DNA of 64,000 nt from DATMBF01 sp035559595 (GTDB lineage: Bacteria > Bacteroidota > Ignavibacteria > UBA10030), in assembly GCA_035559595.1 (NCBI GenBank), contig DATMBF010000030.1, positions 62,001 through 126,000 of the forward strand, written 5' to 3'. This document shows positions 18,746 through 28,042 of the stretch, in pieces. The number at the start of each line of letters is the position of its first letter. The first letter of the stretch is position 1. The notes beneath the pieces are model-generated. The model saw nothing but the letters and a program-made list of their open reading frames with translations, ran no database searches and was not told the origin of the DNA. Both the position numbers and the translations under genes were made by a program.

Positions 18746-19258
18746 ATGGATCAAACAAGGCTTTCTCCCGTGAATCGTACAAGTATCATCGGTGTTGGTC
18801 TCATCATTCTTGGCGGGGTACTTCTGCTTAACACGCTTGGCGTGGCGTACTTTAGTTGGAAGAGAATCTTTTGGTTGTTCGGACTGATTGCGGGAGGGGG
18901 ATTTGTCGTTCAGGGATTTGCTCGGGGCCACCGCGGGAAAATCTTTTGGGGAAGTCTCCTCTTCTTCGTTTCTCTCTACTACAACCTCTGGCATTGGTGG
19001 ATCATCGATCGGGATTATCTCCTCTGGCTTCCCTCGATGAGTATTGCGTTTGGACTTTCTTATCTCGTGCTCTTTGCGTACGAGCCGAAGAACGTGACGG
19101 AATTGATTCCGGCGTCGATCTTTATCGGCATGGGAATGATCGGTATCCTCTGGTGGTGGGAGTACCTCGAGTGGTTTGAGGTGGAGGATGCTCTCCGTAC
19201 CTACTGGCCTCTGGTTTTGGTTGCGATTGGCCTGGCGCTGATGTTCCGGCGACGGTAG
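18746..19258 (+). CDS. LiaF/LiaI-like transmembrane protein
   Basis: 170 residues from ATG 18746, seven bases after the PspC gene. It is almost all membrane: about five segments, beginning SIIGVGLIILGGVLLLNTLG and ending PLVLVAIGLALMFRRR. The repeated pattern of a short polar turn between hydrophobic pairs, with aromatic loops (YYNLWHWW, WWWEYLEW), is that of the LiaI/LiaF N-terminal transmembrane region (DUF5668-like). In other bacteria such proteins restrain cell-envelope stress signalling. The function here is inferred from its neighbour and fold only. Confidence 0.7.
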   Translation: MDQTRLSPVNRTSIIGVGLIILGGVLLLNTLGVAYFSWKRIFWLFGLIAGGGFVVQGFARGHRGKIFWGSLLFFVSLYYNLWHWWIIDRDYLLWLPSMSIAFGLSYLVLFAYEPKNVTELIPASIFIGMGMIGILWWWEYLEWFEVEDALRTYWPLVLVAIGLALMFRRR

Positions 19259-19313
19259 GGGGTTGTAGAGTTCGATCCGTGATCGGACTTCTCTCGAAAC
19301 GGAAGGATTGTTC

Positions 19314-22145
19314 TTAATGCGCCTCCAGCCAGTTCTTACCAATTCCGATCTCCACATCGATGGGGACAGATAGCTTCAGTGCATCCTGCATTTCTCGTTT
19401 GACAATGTTCTTCACATCGTTCTCCTCGCGTTCGTCGATGTCAAACACAAGCTCGTCGTGCACTTGAAGAACCATCTTGCTCTTCAGCCCCTTCTCGAGG
19501 AAGTCTCGATCGATTCGAATCATCGCAAGCTTGATCATGTCTGCTGCTGTTCCCTGAATCGGCATATTGATGGCCTGCCGCTCCGCATTCTGCCGAACAT
19601 TCTGATTCCTGCTGTTGATGTCGGGTAAGTACCGGCGCCGCCCGAGTAGCGTGCTCACGTATCCTTTCGCTCTCGCCTCGGTGATCGTGTCGTTGATATA
19701 CTGTTTGACTTTCGGGAATCGATCGAAGTAGCGTTGAATGATTTCTCTCGCCTCTGTCTGACTAATCTCGAGTCGATTCGCAAGTCCGAATGGCCCGATG
19801 CCGTACATAATTCCGAAGTTCACCTCTTTTGCCTTCCGTCGCATATCTCGTGTGACTTCTGAGGAAGAAACGCCAAAGATCTTGGCCGCTGTGGTTGCGT
19901 GGACGTCTTCTTTGTTACGGAATGCCTCTGCTAATCCTTCGTCACCTGCGATGTGTGCCATCACTCGCAGCTCGATTTGTGAGTAGTCAGCCGAGAGAAT
20001 GCGATGGTCCTTCGATGATGGAACAAACGCCCGCCGAATCGAACGGCCCAACTCGGTACGGATGGGGATGTTCTGAAGATTCGGATCACTGCTGGAGAGC
20101 CGACCTGTGGCGGCAACGGTCTGGTTAAAGGATGTGTGAACTCGTCCCGTTCGAGGATTGACGAGTTCTGGCAGGGCATCGACATACGTCGATTTGAGCT
20201 TTGCAAGTTGCCGGTATTCGAGAAGCTTTTCAATAATAGGATGTTCATCTCTGAGTGTTTCCAGAACGCCGACATCGGTGGAAAAACCGGTTTTCGTTTT
20301 GCGAACCGGTGAAAGTTTCAGTTTGGAGAAGAGGACATCGCTGAGCTGCTGTGTCGAATTGATGTTGAAAGGCCCACCGCCCAACGCATGGATCTCTCGC
20401 GTAAGGTTATCGAGCATCCGCTCTAACTCTTTCGACATGTCATTCAAGAAATCAGTGTCGATTGCGACTCCCGCTTCTTCCATCCGGGCAAGTACGGAAA
20501 TCAACGGAAACTCGATCTCTTCGCAGATCCGCTGTAGTTGTTCTTGCTCGACTCGCTTGTGCAGGATTTCGTAGAGTCGGAGCGTAATATCTGCGTCTTC
20601 GCATGCGTAGTCTGCTAACTGCTCAATTGGCACGGCACGGATCGGTTTCTGGTCTTTCCCGCTGCCCGTCAGGTCATTGTAGGTAATCATCTTGTAGTTC
20701 AGATACTCCATGGCAAGCGCGTCGAGATTATGCTGGCCATCCTCGCGCAGGACATAACTGGCGACCATCGTGTCGAATGCGACTCCGTTCATCCGAATCC
20801 CCTGCTGAGACAGCGCCAGCATGTCATACTTAATGTTTTGCCCGATCTTCTTGATGGAGGGATTTTCGAGGATCGGTTTGAGTGACTTGAATACAAGAGT
20901 CGGATCGAGTGCTCCCTCGAATTGCTTCTCCGTTTGACTGTTATCGAACAAGCTCCCTGATTCACGACTCTTTGGTGCCAGCGAGACGAACCATGCCTCT
21001 CGAGGCTTGAGGGCAAACGCGAGACCAACGATCTCCGCTCTGAGGGCATCGGTCGAGGTGGTTTCTGTGTCGATCACAAAACTTGATGCCGACTTGAGCC
21101 TTTCGCAGAGTGCATGAAATTCTTGTTCAGATTTCACAAGTCGGTATGTGTGCTCGTCGCTTGTGATGTCTACACGTTCAGCGGGGGAAGAGGAAAGCTG
21201 TTCTTTCTCGGTCTTCGCTGTTTGGTTGGTTCCATGCTCTTCTCTGAGTTTTTTAATCAGCGCACGAAACTCGAGACGTTCGAATAGAGCTATGAGTTTT
21301 TCGACATCCTTGTCAGATGCCCTCAGTGTGTGGAAGTCGATATTGACAGGAACAGCGGTGTCGATCGTGACAAGCTGCCTGGAAAGAAGGGCTTTGTGAC
21401 GATGCGTTTCGAGCTTCTGGCGGAGCCCTTTTTGGGGTATCTCTTCGATCTTGTCGAACAGAGCGGAGAGCGAGCCATGCTGTTGAATCAGCGGGATCGC
21501 GGTCTTCTCGCCAATACCCGGCACCCCCGGGACGTTATCCGAGCTATCACCCACAAGCGCGAGCACATCGACAACCTGGTCCGGTGGGACACCGAACTTC
21601 CTCTTGACATCTTCAATGCCAAGGATCTCCACATCGTTTCCCTGTCGGCCCGGTTTATACATCTTGATCTTCTCTGAAACAAGCTGCATGAAATCTTTGT
21701 CACCGGTGACCAGATATGTTTCCGCCCCCTCTTTCTCTGCTCGTTTGGCGAGTGTCCCGATGACATCATCTGCCTCGTAACCGGGGAACTCGATGACCGG
21801 AATGTTATACGCCCGGACGACATCCTTCAGGAGGTCGAGTTGCGACGCCATATCCTCCGGCATTTTCTGACGCGTGGCTTTGTAAGCGGCATACTGTCGA
21901 TGCCTAAAAGTTGGCTCGCTCGTATCGAACACGACGGCGATGTAGTCAGGTTTTTCTTGCTCAAGGATTTTGTTGAGGAACGTGACGAATCCGTAGATGG
22001 CGCTGGTGTTTTCGCCTCGAGAATTCATCAGCGGTCGCTGGATGAATGCGAAGTAGCTCCGGTAGGCAATGGCCATGCCATCAATCAGAAAGAGTCTCTG
22101 GCGTGTGGCATTCTTGCTTGTTTCGCTCTGAGCACTCTTCGCCAT
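19314..22145 (-). CDS. polA: DNA polymerase I
   Basis: 943 residues with all three domains: a 5'-3' exonuclease at about 15-310 (LFLIDGMAIAYRSYFAF, ALVGDSSDNVPGVPGIGEKTA), a 3'-5' proofreading domain at about 330-520 with intact FVIDTETTS and NIKYDMLAL, and a family A polymerase at about 550-943 with DYSQIELRVMAHIAGD, RRKAKEVNFGIMYGIG and the catalytic QVHDELVFDI. It removes RNA primers and fills gaps in repair. It is the last gene of a minus-strand run, 3 bases after a TSUP permease, which is an unusual partner. Confidence 0.98.
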   Translation of the reverse strand: MAKSAQSETSKNATRQRLFLIDGMAIAYRSYFAFIQRPLMNSRGENTSAIYGFVTFLNKILEQEKPDYIAVVFDTSEPTFRHRQYAAYKATRQKMPEDMASQLDLLKDVVRAYNIPVIEFPGYEADDVIGTLAKRAEKEGAETYLVTGDKDFMQLVSEKIKMYKPGRQGNDVEILGIEDVKRKFGVPPDQVVDVLALVGDSSDNVPGVPGIGEKTAIPLIQQHGSLSALFDKIEEIPQKGLRQKLETHRHKALLSRQLVTIDTAVPVNIDFHTLRASDKDVEKLIALFERLEFRALIKKLREEHGTNQTAKTEKEQLSSSPAERVDITSDEHTYRLVKSEQEFHALCERLKSASSFVIDTETTSTDALRAEIVGLAFALKPREAWFVSLAPKSRESGSLFDNSQTEKQFEGALDPTLVFKSLKPILENPSIKKIGQNIKYDMLALSQQGIRMNGVAFDTMVASYVLREDGQHNLDALAMEYLNYKMITYNDLTGSGKDQKPIRAVPIEQLADYACEDADITLRLYEILHKRVEQEQLQRICEEIEFPLISVLARMEEAGVAIDTDFLNDMSKELERMLDNLTREIHALGGGPFNINSTQQLSDVLFSKLKLSPVRKTKTGFSTDVGVLETLRDEHPIIEKLLEYRQLAKLKSTYVDALPELVNPRTGRVHTSFNQTVAATGRLSSSDPNLQNIPIRTELGRSIRRAFVPSSKDHRILSADYSQIELRVMAHIAGDEGLAEAFRNKEDVHATTAAKIFGVSSSEVTRDMRRKAKEVNFGIMYGIGPFGLANRLEISQTEAREIIQRYFDRFPKVKQYINDTITEARAKGYVSTLLGRRRYLPDINSRNQNVRQNAERQAINMPIQGTAADMIKLAMIRIDRDFLEKGLKSKMVLQVHDELVFDIDEREENDVKNIVKREMQDALKLSVPIDVEIGIGKNWLEAH

Positions 22146-22148
22146 AGG

Positions 22149-22874
22149 TTAGATTGGAAAGAGGAATCCTATTCCCACAATGATCAACATAATTGCTATC
22201 ATCAAACGGAATTGCTCGAGAGAGACCTTCTTCAGTACCTGTTTTCCGACCAGAGTACCGGCAAATGCAACGCCAATCACAAGAAGTAATTCCAGCGTTG
22301 CTCCTTCGAGCATTGCGGATTGTTGAATCACATAGATGGGAATTCGACTTAGATCGATGACGATGGAAATGGCGGTTGCCGTTGCAATGAAGGCTTCTTT
22401 CGACAAATCGTAATTCAGAAGATACGCGCTGCGGATTGCCCCTTGATTACCGATCAATCCTCCCATCAATCCCGAGAGAAAACCACCGACAACATCAAAC
22501 TGTTGAGGGAATTTCCAGGTGCGCTGAGGTGTGAATTCGAGAATGCCAATCGTGACCAGAAAGAGTCCCAGGAATACTTTGAGAAGTGAAGGATCGACTT
22601 TCCCTTGCAGGAGCGAGCCGGCGATTGCCCCCATGAGGCTAAGAAGTCCGAATCGTAGAAAGATGGATTGATTCACATGCCTTGCGAACAAGCTGAACTT
22701 CAAGAAGTTATTGAAGATGTGCACGAGGGCGACGAGGAAGATCGCCGTCTTAACATCGAAGAAGAGCGCGAAGGTGGGTGTGAGTACCGTTCCAATGCCA
22801 AAGCCGGACATCAGCGTAATCATACTGATTGCAAACGTAGCACAAAGGACGATCATGAGGTCAACGGTTTCCAT
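22149..22874 (-). CDS. TSUP family permease (TauE/SafE type)
   Basis: 241 residues with seven or eight membrane segments in two halves, each starting with a short glycine-rich stretch (MTLMSGFGIGTVLTPTFALFF and GGFLSGLMGGLIGNQGAIRSAYLL). This two-repeat pattern is typical of the TauE/SafE group, which exports sulfite, sulfonates or related organic anions. The substrate is not evident. It lies 4 bases from the MFS gene upstream and 3 from polA downstream on the minus strand. Confidence 0.88.
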   Translation of the reverse strand: METVDLMIVLCATFAISMITLMSGFGIGTVLTPTFALFFDVKTAIFLVALVHIFNNFLKFSLFARHVNQSIFLRFGLLSLMGAIAGSLLQGKVDPSLLKVFLGLFLVTIGILEFTPQRTWKFPQQFDVVGGFLSGLMGGLIGNQGAIRSAYLLNYDLSKEAFIATATAISIVIDLSRIPIYVIQQSAMLEGATLELLLVIGVAFAGTLVGKQVLKKVSLEQFRLMIAIMLIIVGIGFLFPI

Positions 22875-22878
22875 CCAC

Positions 22879-24135
22879 TTATGGACCCTCTTCAGCCAGA
22901 CCCTGTTGCGGCATCCGCTCTGATTGTTCTACTGTTCCTCTCAAGTCCACGAACGATCGGCGCAGAAACACAAGGGACAGGACAAGCACCCCGCTTGTGA
23001 TGTAAAAATTTTCTCTCAGCCCAACATACGCGGCTACATACCCTCCCACGGTCGGCCCAAAAAGATTGGCCAGCACGTTGAAGCTTGATGCAATTCCCAT
23101 CATGCCTCCGCGGCGTGAGAGTGCTGTGTTCTTGCTGATGTAGGAATAGAGAGTAGGCAAGATCCCACCGACACAGAACCCCTGTAAAGCCCTCAGCAGA
23201 ACGAGCTGGTACGCTTGTGTAACGACCCCTTGAAGCAAGTAGGCCACTGAGGCTCCGGCAATGGCGATCGTGAGATTTTTTTTGTAGCTCTTCGCGTCGT
23301 TTCGCTTCCCCCACCATGGGGCGGAGATTACCATGAAGATACCGGCAATCGAGAAAATAACTCCCGCAATGGTGGCAAGAAACGCTTTGTTGGGTTCAAG
23401 ATACTCAATATAAAGTGCAAAGACGGGTTGAATCATCAGCACGGAGACTTGTGTGATGAAGATGAGGGCAAGAGCCGTGCGAATAGCCGGCGAACGAAAC
23501 GCATGCGCGTAGTTGCTTGATAACGAGTGTTTGGGTTCATAGGACTTCTGGCGGGGTGCTTCGTTGACCATGCGAATTACCATGAAACCAGAGAGGATGC
23601 AAAGTCCGGCAACAATGAAGAAGATGGGACGGTACCCCAGCGCATCGGAAAGTGGTCCACCCACAAGCGGTCCGAGAACACTCCCTGCAGCAGTTGATGT
23701 CTGGAGAACACCAAGCGCATAGCCTGATCGCTCAGGCGGCGTGTTTGCCGAAACAAGCGACAATGCTGCCGCGATGAATCCACTGATTGCCCCTTGCAGC
23801 ATCCGGAAGAGAAAAAGCATCTCGACGTTTTGAGAAAGGCCAATCAAGATTTGCGAGATGGCGAGACCAAAGACTGCGCGCACAACCATAAGTTTTCTTC
23901 CGTAACGGTCGCCAAGGAATCCCCAGACCGGTGTGAGAAAAAATGCAAAAAGAAATGGAGCGGAAAAAACATACCCGCTCCATCGTGCAACTTCTTCGTG
24001 AGTTGTGACACCTAAGTCACGGATGTAAAAAGGGAGAAAGGGGACAACGGCGCTCATTCCCATCATCGCGATGAACTGCGCCGCCCAGATAATGTAGAGA
24101 TTTTTGCGCCACGGCTCGAGTTCCTTGAATCGCAT
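22879..24135 (-). CDS. MFS transporter
   Basis: 417 residues from ATG 24135 with twelve predicted membrane segments. The major-facilitator motif A appears in loop 2-3 as GFLGDRYGRKLMVVR. The second half repeats the pattern (APWWGKRNDAKSYKKN). The overall look is of a drug/H+ antiporter of the multidrug type (LRGLQG-like MLQGAISGFIAAALSLVSANTPPERSG). Its ATG overlaps the stop of the small gene upstream by one base; an in-frame reading back to 24339 lies inside that gene and is not credible. Substrate unknown. Confidence 0.9.
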   Translation of the reverse strand: MRFKELEPWRKNLYIIWAAQFIAMMGMSAVVPFLPFYIRDLGVTTHEEVARWSGYVFSAPFLFAFFLTPVWGFLGDRYGRKLMVVRAVFGLAISQILIGLSQNVEMLFLFRMLQGAISGFIAAALSLVSANTPPERSGYALGVLQTSTAAGSVLGPLVGGPLSDALGYRPIFFIVAGLCILSGFMVIRMVNEAPRQKSYEPKHSLSSNYAHAFRSPAIRTALALIFITQVSVLMIQPVFALYIEYLEPNKAFLATIAGVIFSIAGIFMVISAPWWGKRNDAKSYKKNLTIAIAGASVAYLLQGVVTQAYQLVLLRALQGFCVGGILPTLYSYISKNTALSRRGGMMGIASSFNVLANLFGPTVGGYVAAYVGLRENFYITSGVLVLSLVFLRRSFVDLRGTVEQSERMPQQGLAEEGP

Positions 24136-24614
24136 CAGAAACCGATTCCAAGTTTGACGTGAGGAGATAAAGATCCAGGCCCAACAAAGGAACTCATTCC
24201 CGCCTCTCTCTCTACCCGTGGGTTTCCGGACAGGTTCCCTCCGAGAGACGGGTTTACAATGGGTGTAGGGAACGTCCAGTTTGTGCCAAAGAGGAACATG
24301 ACGAATCCAATGCTCACGTCGAGATAGGCTTCTCTCCACCGCATCTCAGGTCCGAAAGAAATGTACGGGAGTGCATTCACCAGACCAATCTCCCACCTGG
24401 ATCCAAAAGAGTGTGGTGAGTATCGAAAGGTCGGTCTGACCGGCAAAACTCGGTAATGCGCGGTCGCAAGAGGAACAACCCTGCTTTGCAGCTTGACCAT
24501 TCCGGCCATTGCACGCCAACATGAATCATCCTCCGGAAAAGGCGGTTGCTGATACGCACGCAATTGCGGAGAGGCTGAGAAAAGCCCCCGCCGAATGACG
24601 ACACCCCACTTCAT
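24135..24614 (-). CDS. small hypothetical protein, outer-membrane-like C-terminus
   Basis: 159 residues, no family recognised. It starts 8 bases after the M28 peptidase stop, behind an AGGA site, and its TGA overlaps the ATG of the MFS gene, so it is a real cistron of the operon. The sequence alternates polar and hydrophobic residues in short strands (RWEIGLVNALPYISFG, MRWREAYLDVSIGFVMFLFG) and ends PHVKLGIGF, with the terminal Phe typical of outer-membrane beta-barrel proteins. There is no signal peptide, which argues against a complete exported protein; it could be a truncated barrel or a cytoplasmic protein. Confidence 0.55.
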   Translation of the reverse strand: MKWGVVIRRGLFSASPQLRAYQQPPFPEDDSCWRAMAGMVKLQSRVVPLATAHYRVLPVRPTFRYSPHSFGSRWEIGLVNALPYISFGPEMRWREAYLDVSIGFVMFLFGTNWTFPTPIVNPSLGGNLSGNPRVEREAGMSSFVGPGSLSPHVKLGIGF

Positions 24615-24622
24615 GCCCGATC

Positions 24623-26704
24623 CTACCTCTTTAATGTAATCACCTTCGCTTCAACTCCCTTGTCGAGCAGCGTCTCGACATCTTCTAATTTCACCGTGCC
24701 GTAGAGAAACGAGCCGGCAGACATCGCCTCTGCCTGGACCGCCTTAAAGATGTCGAGATAGCTGTTGGTCCCGTTCACAAAGTTGAAGACCTCATAGCGC
24801 ATCTCGCGATGGAGACCGGGAACGGGTCCGACGTTTTGCCGATTCGCAAAGTATTCGGCGAGATTCGGATTGTTGACCGGAACTTTTCTGCTCAATTCCC
24901 GTTCCTTGGCAGTCATCGAAAGACTTGGGATCGACTTGCCAGTGGCTGTTCTGTAGAAGTCATTAAGAGCATCCAGCATGCCGGGTTGCGCGGCAATCAG
25001 GTTACGTTTGGCGTTGTCGATAGAACGATTGGCCGCGCCTGACTTTCCGGCGAAGGTACGCGTGCTCTCCAGAGCACGCGCTTCGCGAACGAAAGCTTGC
25101 TCAACGAGGTTTCGTGCGGCCCGATAGGCAGCTTCAGGTTCCTTGGCCTTGTTCATGACAATGTGATCCCGTGCCGCAAGAACATCCTCATGAATTCGCT
25201 TCATCGCCGTATGATAGACTTCCGATGCGAGAACCGGAATTTCAGACTCTCCCGCATTAGCAATGTACCACGCTGCCGTTGCTGCAATAAAAGCATTTCG
25301 CCTGAGTTGCGTCTGGTCGATCTGAAACGCGTCGTCATCAGTCGAATGAATAAAATCGTCCGGCATGTTGGTGAGGGTCACACCCGGAATTCCGATTGCT
25401 CCTTCGTTGAAGACGAGGTGATCTGTGCTGTTAAAGTACGGAATGACCATCGCCCCGTATCGCTCGCGTGTGCCAAGATGCGAGAGAATGGCTTTGGAAT
25501 AGGGCTGAGGCTGTCCCGCGCCGGAAGTGTTGAGAAAGTGTGTGTTTCCAAGAATAACATACTTGGCGATGTTTTCCACCACGTCGCTGAGATAGCTTGG
25601 AATCGAATACGGTGTCCGCGTAATGTGCTGAATACGGCTGCCCAGCGACTGTTTTGCGCCGACCATGTCTTGATTGATGTTCACCAGCCCTTTTGCGCGA
25701 TCCTCGGGATGATCACTAAAGTATTGATATTCTGAACTGATCTCATCCGCCCAGAAAAAGCGAATGTCCCTTTTGGGCCGCTGAATTTTTCCCTCCTTCA
25801 TCAGCCGAACCAGTGTTCGTCCAATCTCAAGAATGTTCACGCATCCTGACCCGTCATCGTTGTACGATGGTTTTTCCTCCTGCAGATGTGCCGTTAGCCA
25901 GATGTGCTGGTTCGGAATGCTTGATCCGCGAATCCATCCCTCAACATACTCTTCCCATGCCGAATCCTGAAACGCTGCCTCGATATCGACCTTCACCGTG
26001 ACCGGCCCCTTCTTCAACATTTCCTGAAGCATCTTTCCTTTCCGTGGCGACACCATGAAACCGAACGTTCCTTCTTTCCCATCGCCGCTTTTCTGAGGAA
26101 TCCCTGCCCAGGCCACTTGATCCGGCCGCTCCACCATGTCACTTGTCCGCGGAAATGTGTGGTAGAAATATGACACAACGCCCAGCGCGCCCCGCTTCCA
26201 GACAGCCTCGTTCATGACAGCACCCGGGTTAGAGCTTGTTAAAACGATTTTCCCCTGTACATCCTTCCCCTCGTAGTCCTTCTCCGACGTTCCCGATCCA
26301 ACGTCGACAAGCGCTGCGCGGATGTGTGTTGTTCGTGAGTTTGTGGCGAGAGCGACAGCGTACTCGGCATAACTCCCCAGCTTCATTTCCGTTGGCTCGA
26401 CGATCCAGAGCTCACCCATTGTTGCCGACCAACCGGGATTCGAAGCTTTGTGTCGCACGATTTTGACATCCTCAAGTCCATAGTCTTTTGCTTTTTTCTC
26501 GATAAAGAGTGCGGCTTCGTGATAATCGTTGGACCCGCTTGTTCTATGCCAGTGGGCCAACCAGCGCAGGTTGTCATATGCGGCGTCACCGGAAAGCTCG
26601 TTCAAAAGATGTTTTTCGAAGTCTGGATCAATGAACGGTGTAGTTTGCGACCAGGAGAGTGAAACAGTGAGGGTGAGAAATAGCACGGTGAGAAGTTTAT
26701 GCAT
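24623..26704 (-). CDS. secreted M28 family zinc peptidase
   Basis: 693 residues with a signal peptide (MHKLLTVLFLTLTVSLSWSQ). A protease-associated region covers about 110-220. The M28 metal site can be traced: a His in WLTAHLQEEK, an Asp in NDDGSGCVNILEIGR, a Glu in FFWADEISSEY, Asp in VNINQDMVGA and His in DDFIHSTDDD. Family members are aminopeptidases or carboxypeptidases in the envelope. The canonical GHLDS segment is changed to AHLQE, so exact specificity is unclear. GGAGGATGT precedes the ATG. It heads the five-gene minus-strand run that ends with polA. Confidence 0.9.
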   Translation of the reverse strand: MHKLLTVLFLTLTVSLSWSQTTPFIDPDFEKHLLNELSGDAAYDNLRWLAHWHRTSGSNDYHEAALFIEKKAKDYGLEDVKIVRHKASNPGWSATMGELWIVEPTEMKLGSYAEYAVALATNSRTTHIRAALVDVGSGTSEKDYEGKDVQGKIVLTSSNPGAVMNEAVWKRGALGVVSYFYHTFPRTSDMVERPDQVAWAGIPQKSGDGKEGTFGFMVSPRKGKMLQEMLKKGPVTVKVDIEAAFQDSAWEEYVEGWIRGSSIPNQHIWLTAHLQEEKPSYNDDGSGCVNILEIGRTLVRLMKEGKIQRPKRDIRFFWADEISSEYQYFSDHPEDRAKGLVNINQDMVGAKQSLGSRIQHITRTPYSIPSYLSDVVENIAKYVILGNTHFLNTSGAGQPQPYSKAILSHLGTRERYGAMVIPYFNSTDHLVFNEGAIGIPGVTLTNMPDDFIHSTDDDAFQIDQTQLRRNAFIAATAAWYIANAGESEIPVLASEVYHTAMKRIHEDVLAARDHIVMNKAKEPEAAYRAARNLVEQAFVREARALESTRTFAGKSGAANRSIDNAKRNLIAAQPGMLDALNDFYRTATGKSIPSLSMTAKERELSRKVPVNNPNLAEYFANRQNVGPVPGLHREMRYEVFNFVNGTNSYLDIFKAVQAEAMSAGSFLYGTVKLEDVETLLDKGVEAKVITLKR

Positions 26705-26748
26705 ACATCCTCCGGATGATGAACAATGGTGGGGTTGTCAGTGGTGAA

Positions 26749-26778
26749 GAATATAAAGAAAGCTCCGTAGAAAAGAAA
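26749..26778 (-). promoter_or_regulatory. possible promoter for the M28 peptidase operon
   Basis: Minus-strand TATATTC (26749-26755) with TTT instead of TTG 20 bases upstream (26776-26778). A weaker match to the common pattern. Confidence 0.4.
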
Positions 26779-26811
26779 CGAAGTTCTGGTTTCGCGTGAG
26801 TAAAAAAGCGA

Positions 26812-26842
26812 TGGAAAATTGGAACATCGGATTGTATATTTC
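26812..26842 (+). promoter_or_regulatory. possible promoter for the EamA permease
   Basis: TATATTTC at 26835-26842 with TGG in place of TTG 20 bases upstream. The ATG at 26857 is only 14 bases past the -7 element, so the message would be nearly leaderless. Confidence 0.45.
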
Positions 26843-26856
26843 TGCCACTCCTTCCA

Positions 26857-27717
26857 ATGAACGTTTATCTTATTCTCTTCATCCAGGTCTTCATCGCCGG
26901 CGGCACACACGTCGTTGCAAAGGCGGTGGTCAACGATATCGATGCGGTTACGTTGACGTTCATTCGCTCGCTCGTTTCTTCGGCAGGACTCCTCGCCATC
27001 TTTGTGGTAAAGGAGGGAAGATTGAAGATTGAGAAGGGAGATTGGAGAAAGATCGTTCTTCTTGGATTCCTTGGTCTTCCCGTCAATCAATATCTGTATC
27101 TCTACGGGATGAAATTCACCACCCCTGCTAATGGCGCGCTTTTGTACGCAGCAACTCCGGTCTTGGTGCTGGTTCTTTCCTATTTCATGCTTGGTGAACG
27201 AGTAACAGTACAAAAAACGATCGGTATATTGCTTGCGTTTGCCGGGATTGTTCTGGTTATCTTCGAGCGCGGAATCGATTTGTCGTCGAGTTATGCGTAC
27301 GGGAACGTGATTATTCTTCTCGCGGTTCTCGCATGGGCGTTCTTCACGATTCTCGGTAAACCGATGATCGTCAAATACGGAGCATTTCATACGACGTCCG
27401 TGGCCATGATTGCAGGGATGTTTCTCTTTGCGCCTGTCGGTCTTGTTTTCTCCTGGGACTATCCACTATCAACGATCACGCTATCTCATTGGGCGGGCAT
27501 TTTGTATCTGGGAATCGGGACGTCAATATTGGGATACGTCCTTTGGTACTACGCGCTCGGGAAGATCGAAACAAGCAAGGCGGCAGTCTTTGCCAACGGT
27601 CAGCCCATTGTCGCAACGCTGATGGCGATAGCATTCTTTGACTATAGTCTGACCATTCCTTTTGTTATTGGGGGAGTGATTACCATTGTTGGTGTGGTCT
27701 TGACACAGTTGGGTTGA
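26857..27717 (+). CDS. EamA/DMT family permease
   Basis: 286 residues with ten membrane segments made of two five-helix EamA repeats (first about 5-135, second about 150-285). The loop LGFLGLPVNQYLYLYGMKFTTPANGALL and the matching LGIGTSILGYVLWYYALGKIETSKAA are diagnostic. Members export amino acids or metabolites; substrate unknown. It stands alone, divergent from the M28 operon. Confidence 0.9.
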   Translation: MNVYLILFIQVFIAGGTHVVAKAVVNDIDAVTLTFIRSLVSSAGLLAIFVVKEGRLKIEKGDWRKIVLLGFLGLPVNQYLYLYGMKFTTPANGALLYAATPVLVLVLSYFMLGERVTVQKTIGILLAFAGIVLVIFERGIDLSSSYAYGNVIILLAVLAWAFFTILGKPMIVKYGAFHTTSVAMIAGMFLFAPVGLVFSWDYPLSTITLSHWAGILYLGIGTSILGYVLWYYALGKIETSKAAVFANGQPIVATLMAIAFFDYSLTIPFVIGGVITIVGVVLTQLG

Positions 27718-27909
27718 TACACGGACGTTTATGTTTGAGAGATTGTTTCCAAGAGTTTGTCTTCTCAGGTTCTTTCGTCTTTCTGTTTCGAAAAACGTCG
27801 GTCTGTGGGAGGGTGGGGTGGGGGGGCTAAGCTCATCGACGCAATTTTGTTACGCGGGATTTGAAGAGGGGATAGGGTTCTGCCGAGGGGATGCCTTCGG
27901 CATGCCGAG

Positions 27910-27992
27910 CGGAGGGCGAGGGATTCGAACCCCCAAGTCCTTGCGGACGCCGGTTTTCAAGACCGGTGCATTAGCCGTTCTGCCAGCCCTCC
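27910..27992 (-). tRNA. tRNA-Ser(UGA)
   Basis: On the minus strand the acceptor GGAGGGC pairs with GCCCTCC, the anticodon arm reads ACCGGTCTTGAAAACCGG with anticodon TGA, and there is a variable arm and the GGTTCGAATCC T-loop. The discriminator is G, as in serine tRNAs. CCA is not encoded. The D-arm and variable arm give a total of 83 bases, short for a class II tRNA. Confidence 0.93.
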
Positions 27993-28001
27993 AAACGGTA
28001 T

Positions 28002-28032
28002 GAAAGATACGGATTCTTGCCAAGCCAATCAA
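28002..28032 (-). promoter_or_regulatory. promoter for tRNA-Ser(UGA)
   Basis: Minus-strand TTG (28030-28032), 20 bases, TATCTTTC (28002-28009), ending nine bases before the mature tRNA 5' end. Confidence 0.72.
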
Positions 28033-28042
28033 TCAGAGGAGG

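Noticed and set aside
22879..24339. Long form of the MFS protein starting at 24339
   Set aside because: The extra residues lie inside the preceding gene and are basic, without membrane character; the ATG at 24135 overlaps the upstream stop in the usual coupled way.
27718..27909. G-rich run near 27810-27830 as a quadruplex or repeat element
   Set aside because: It is a single short run without a repeated partner or conserved context, and too weak to call.
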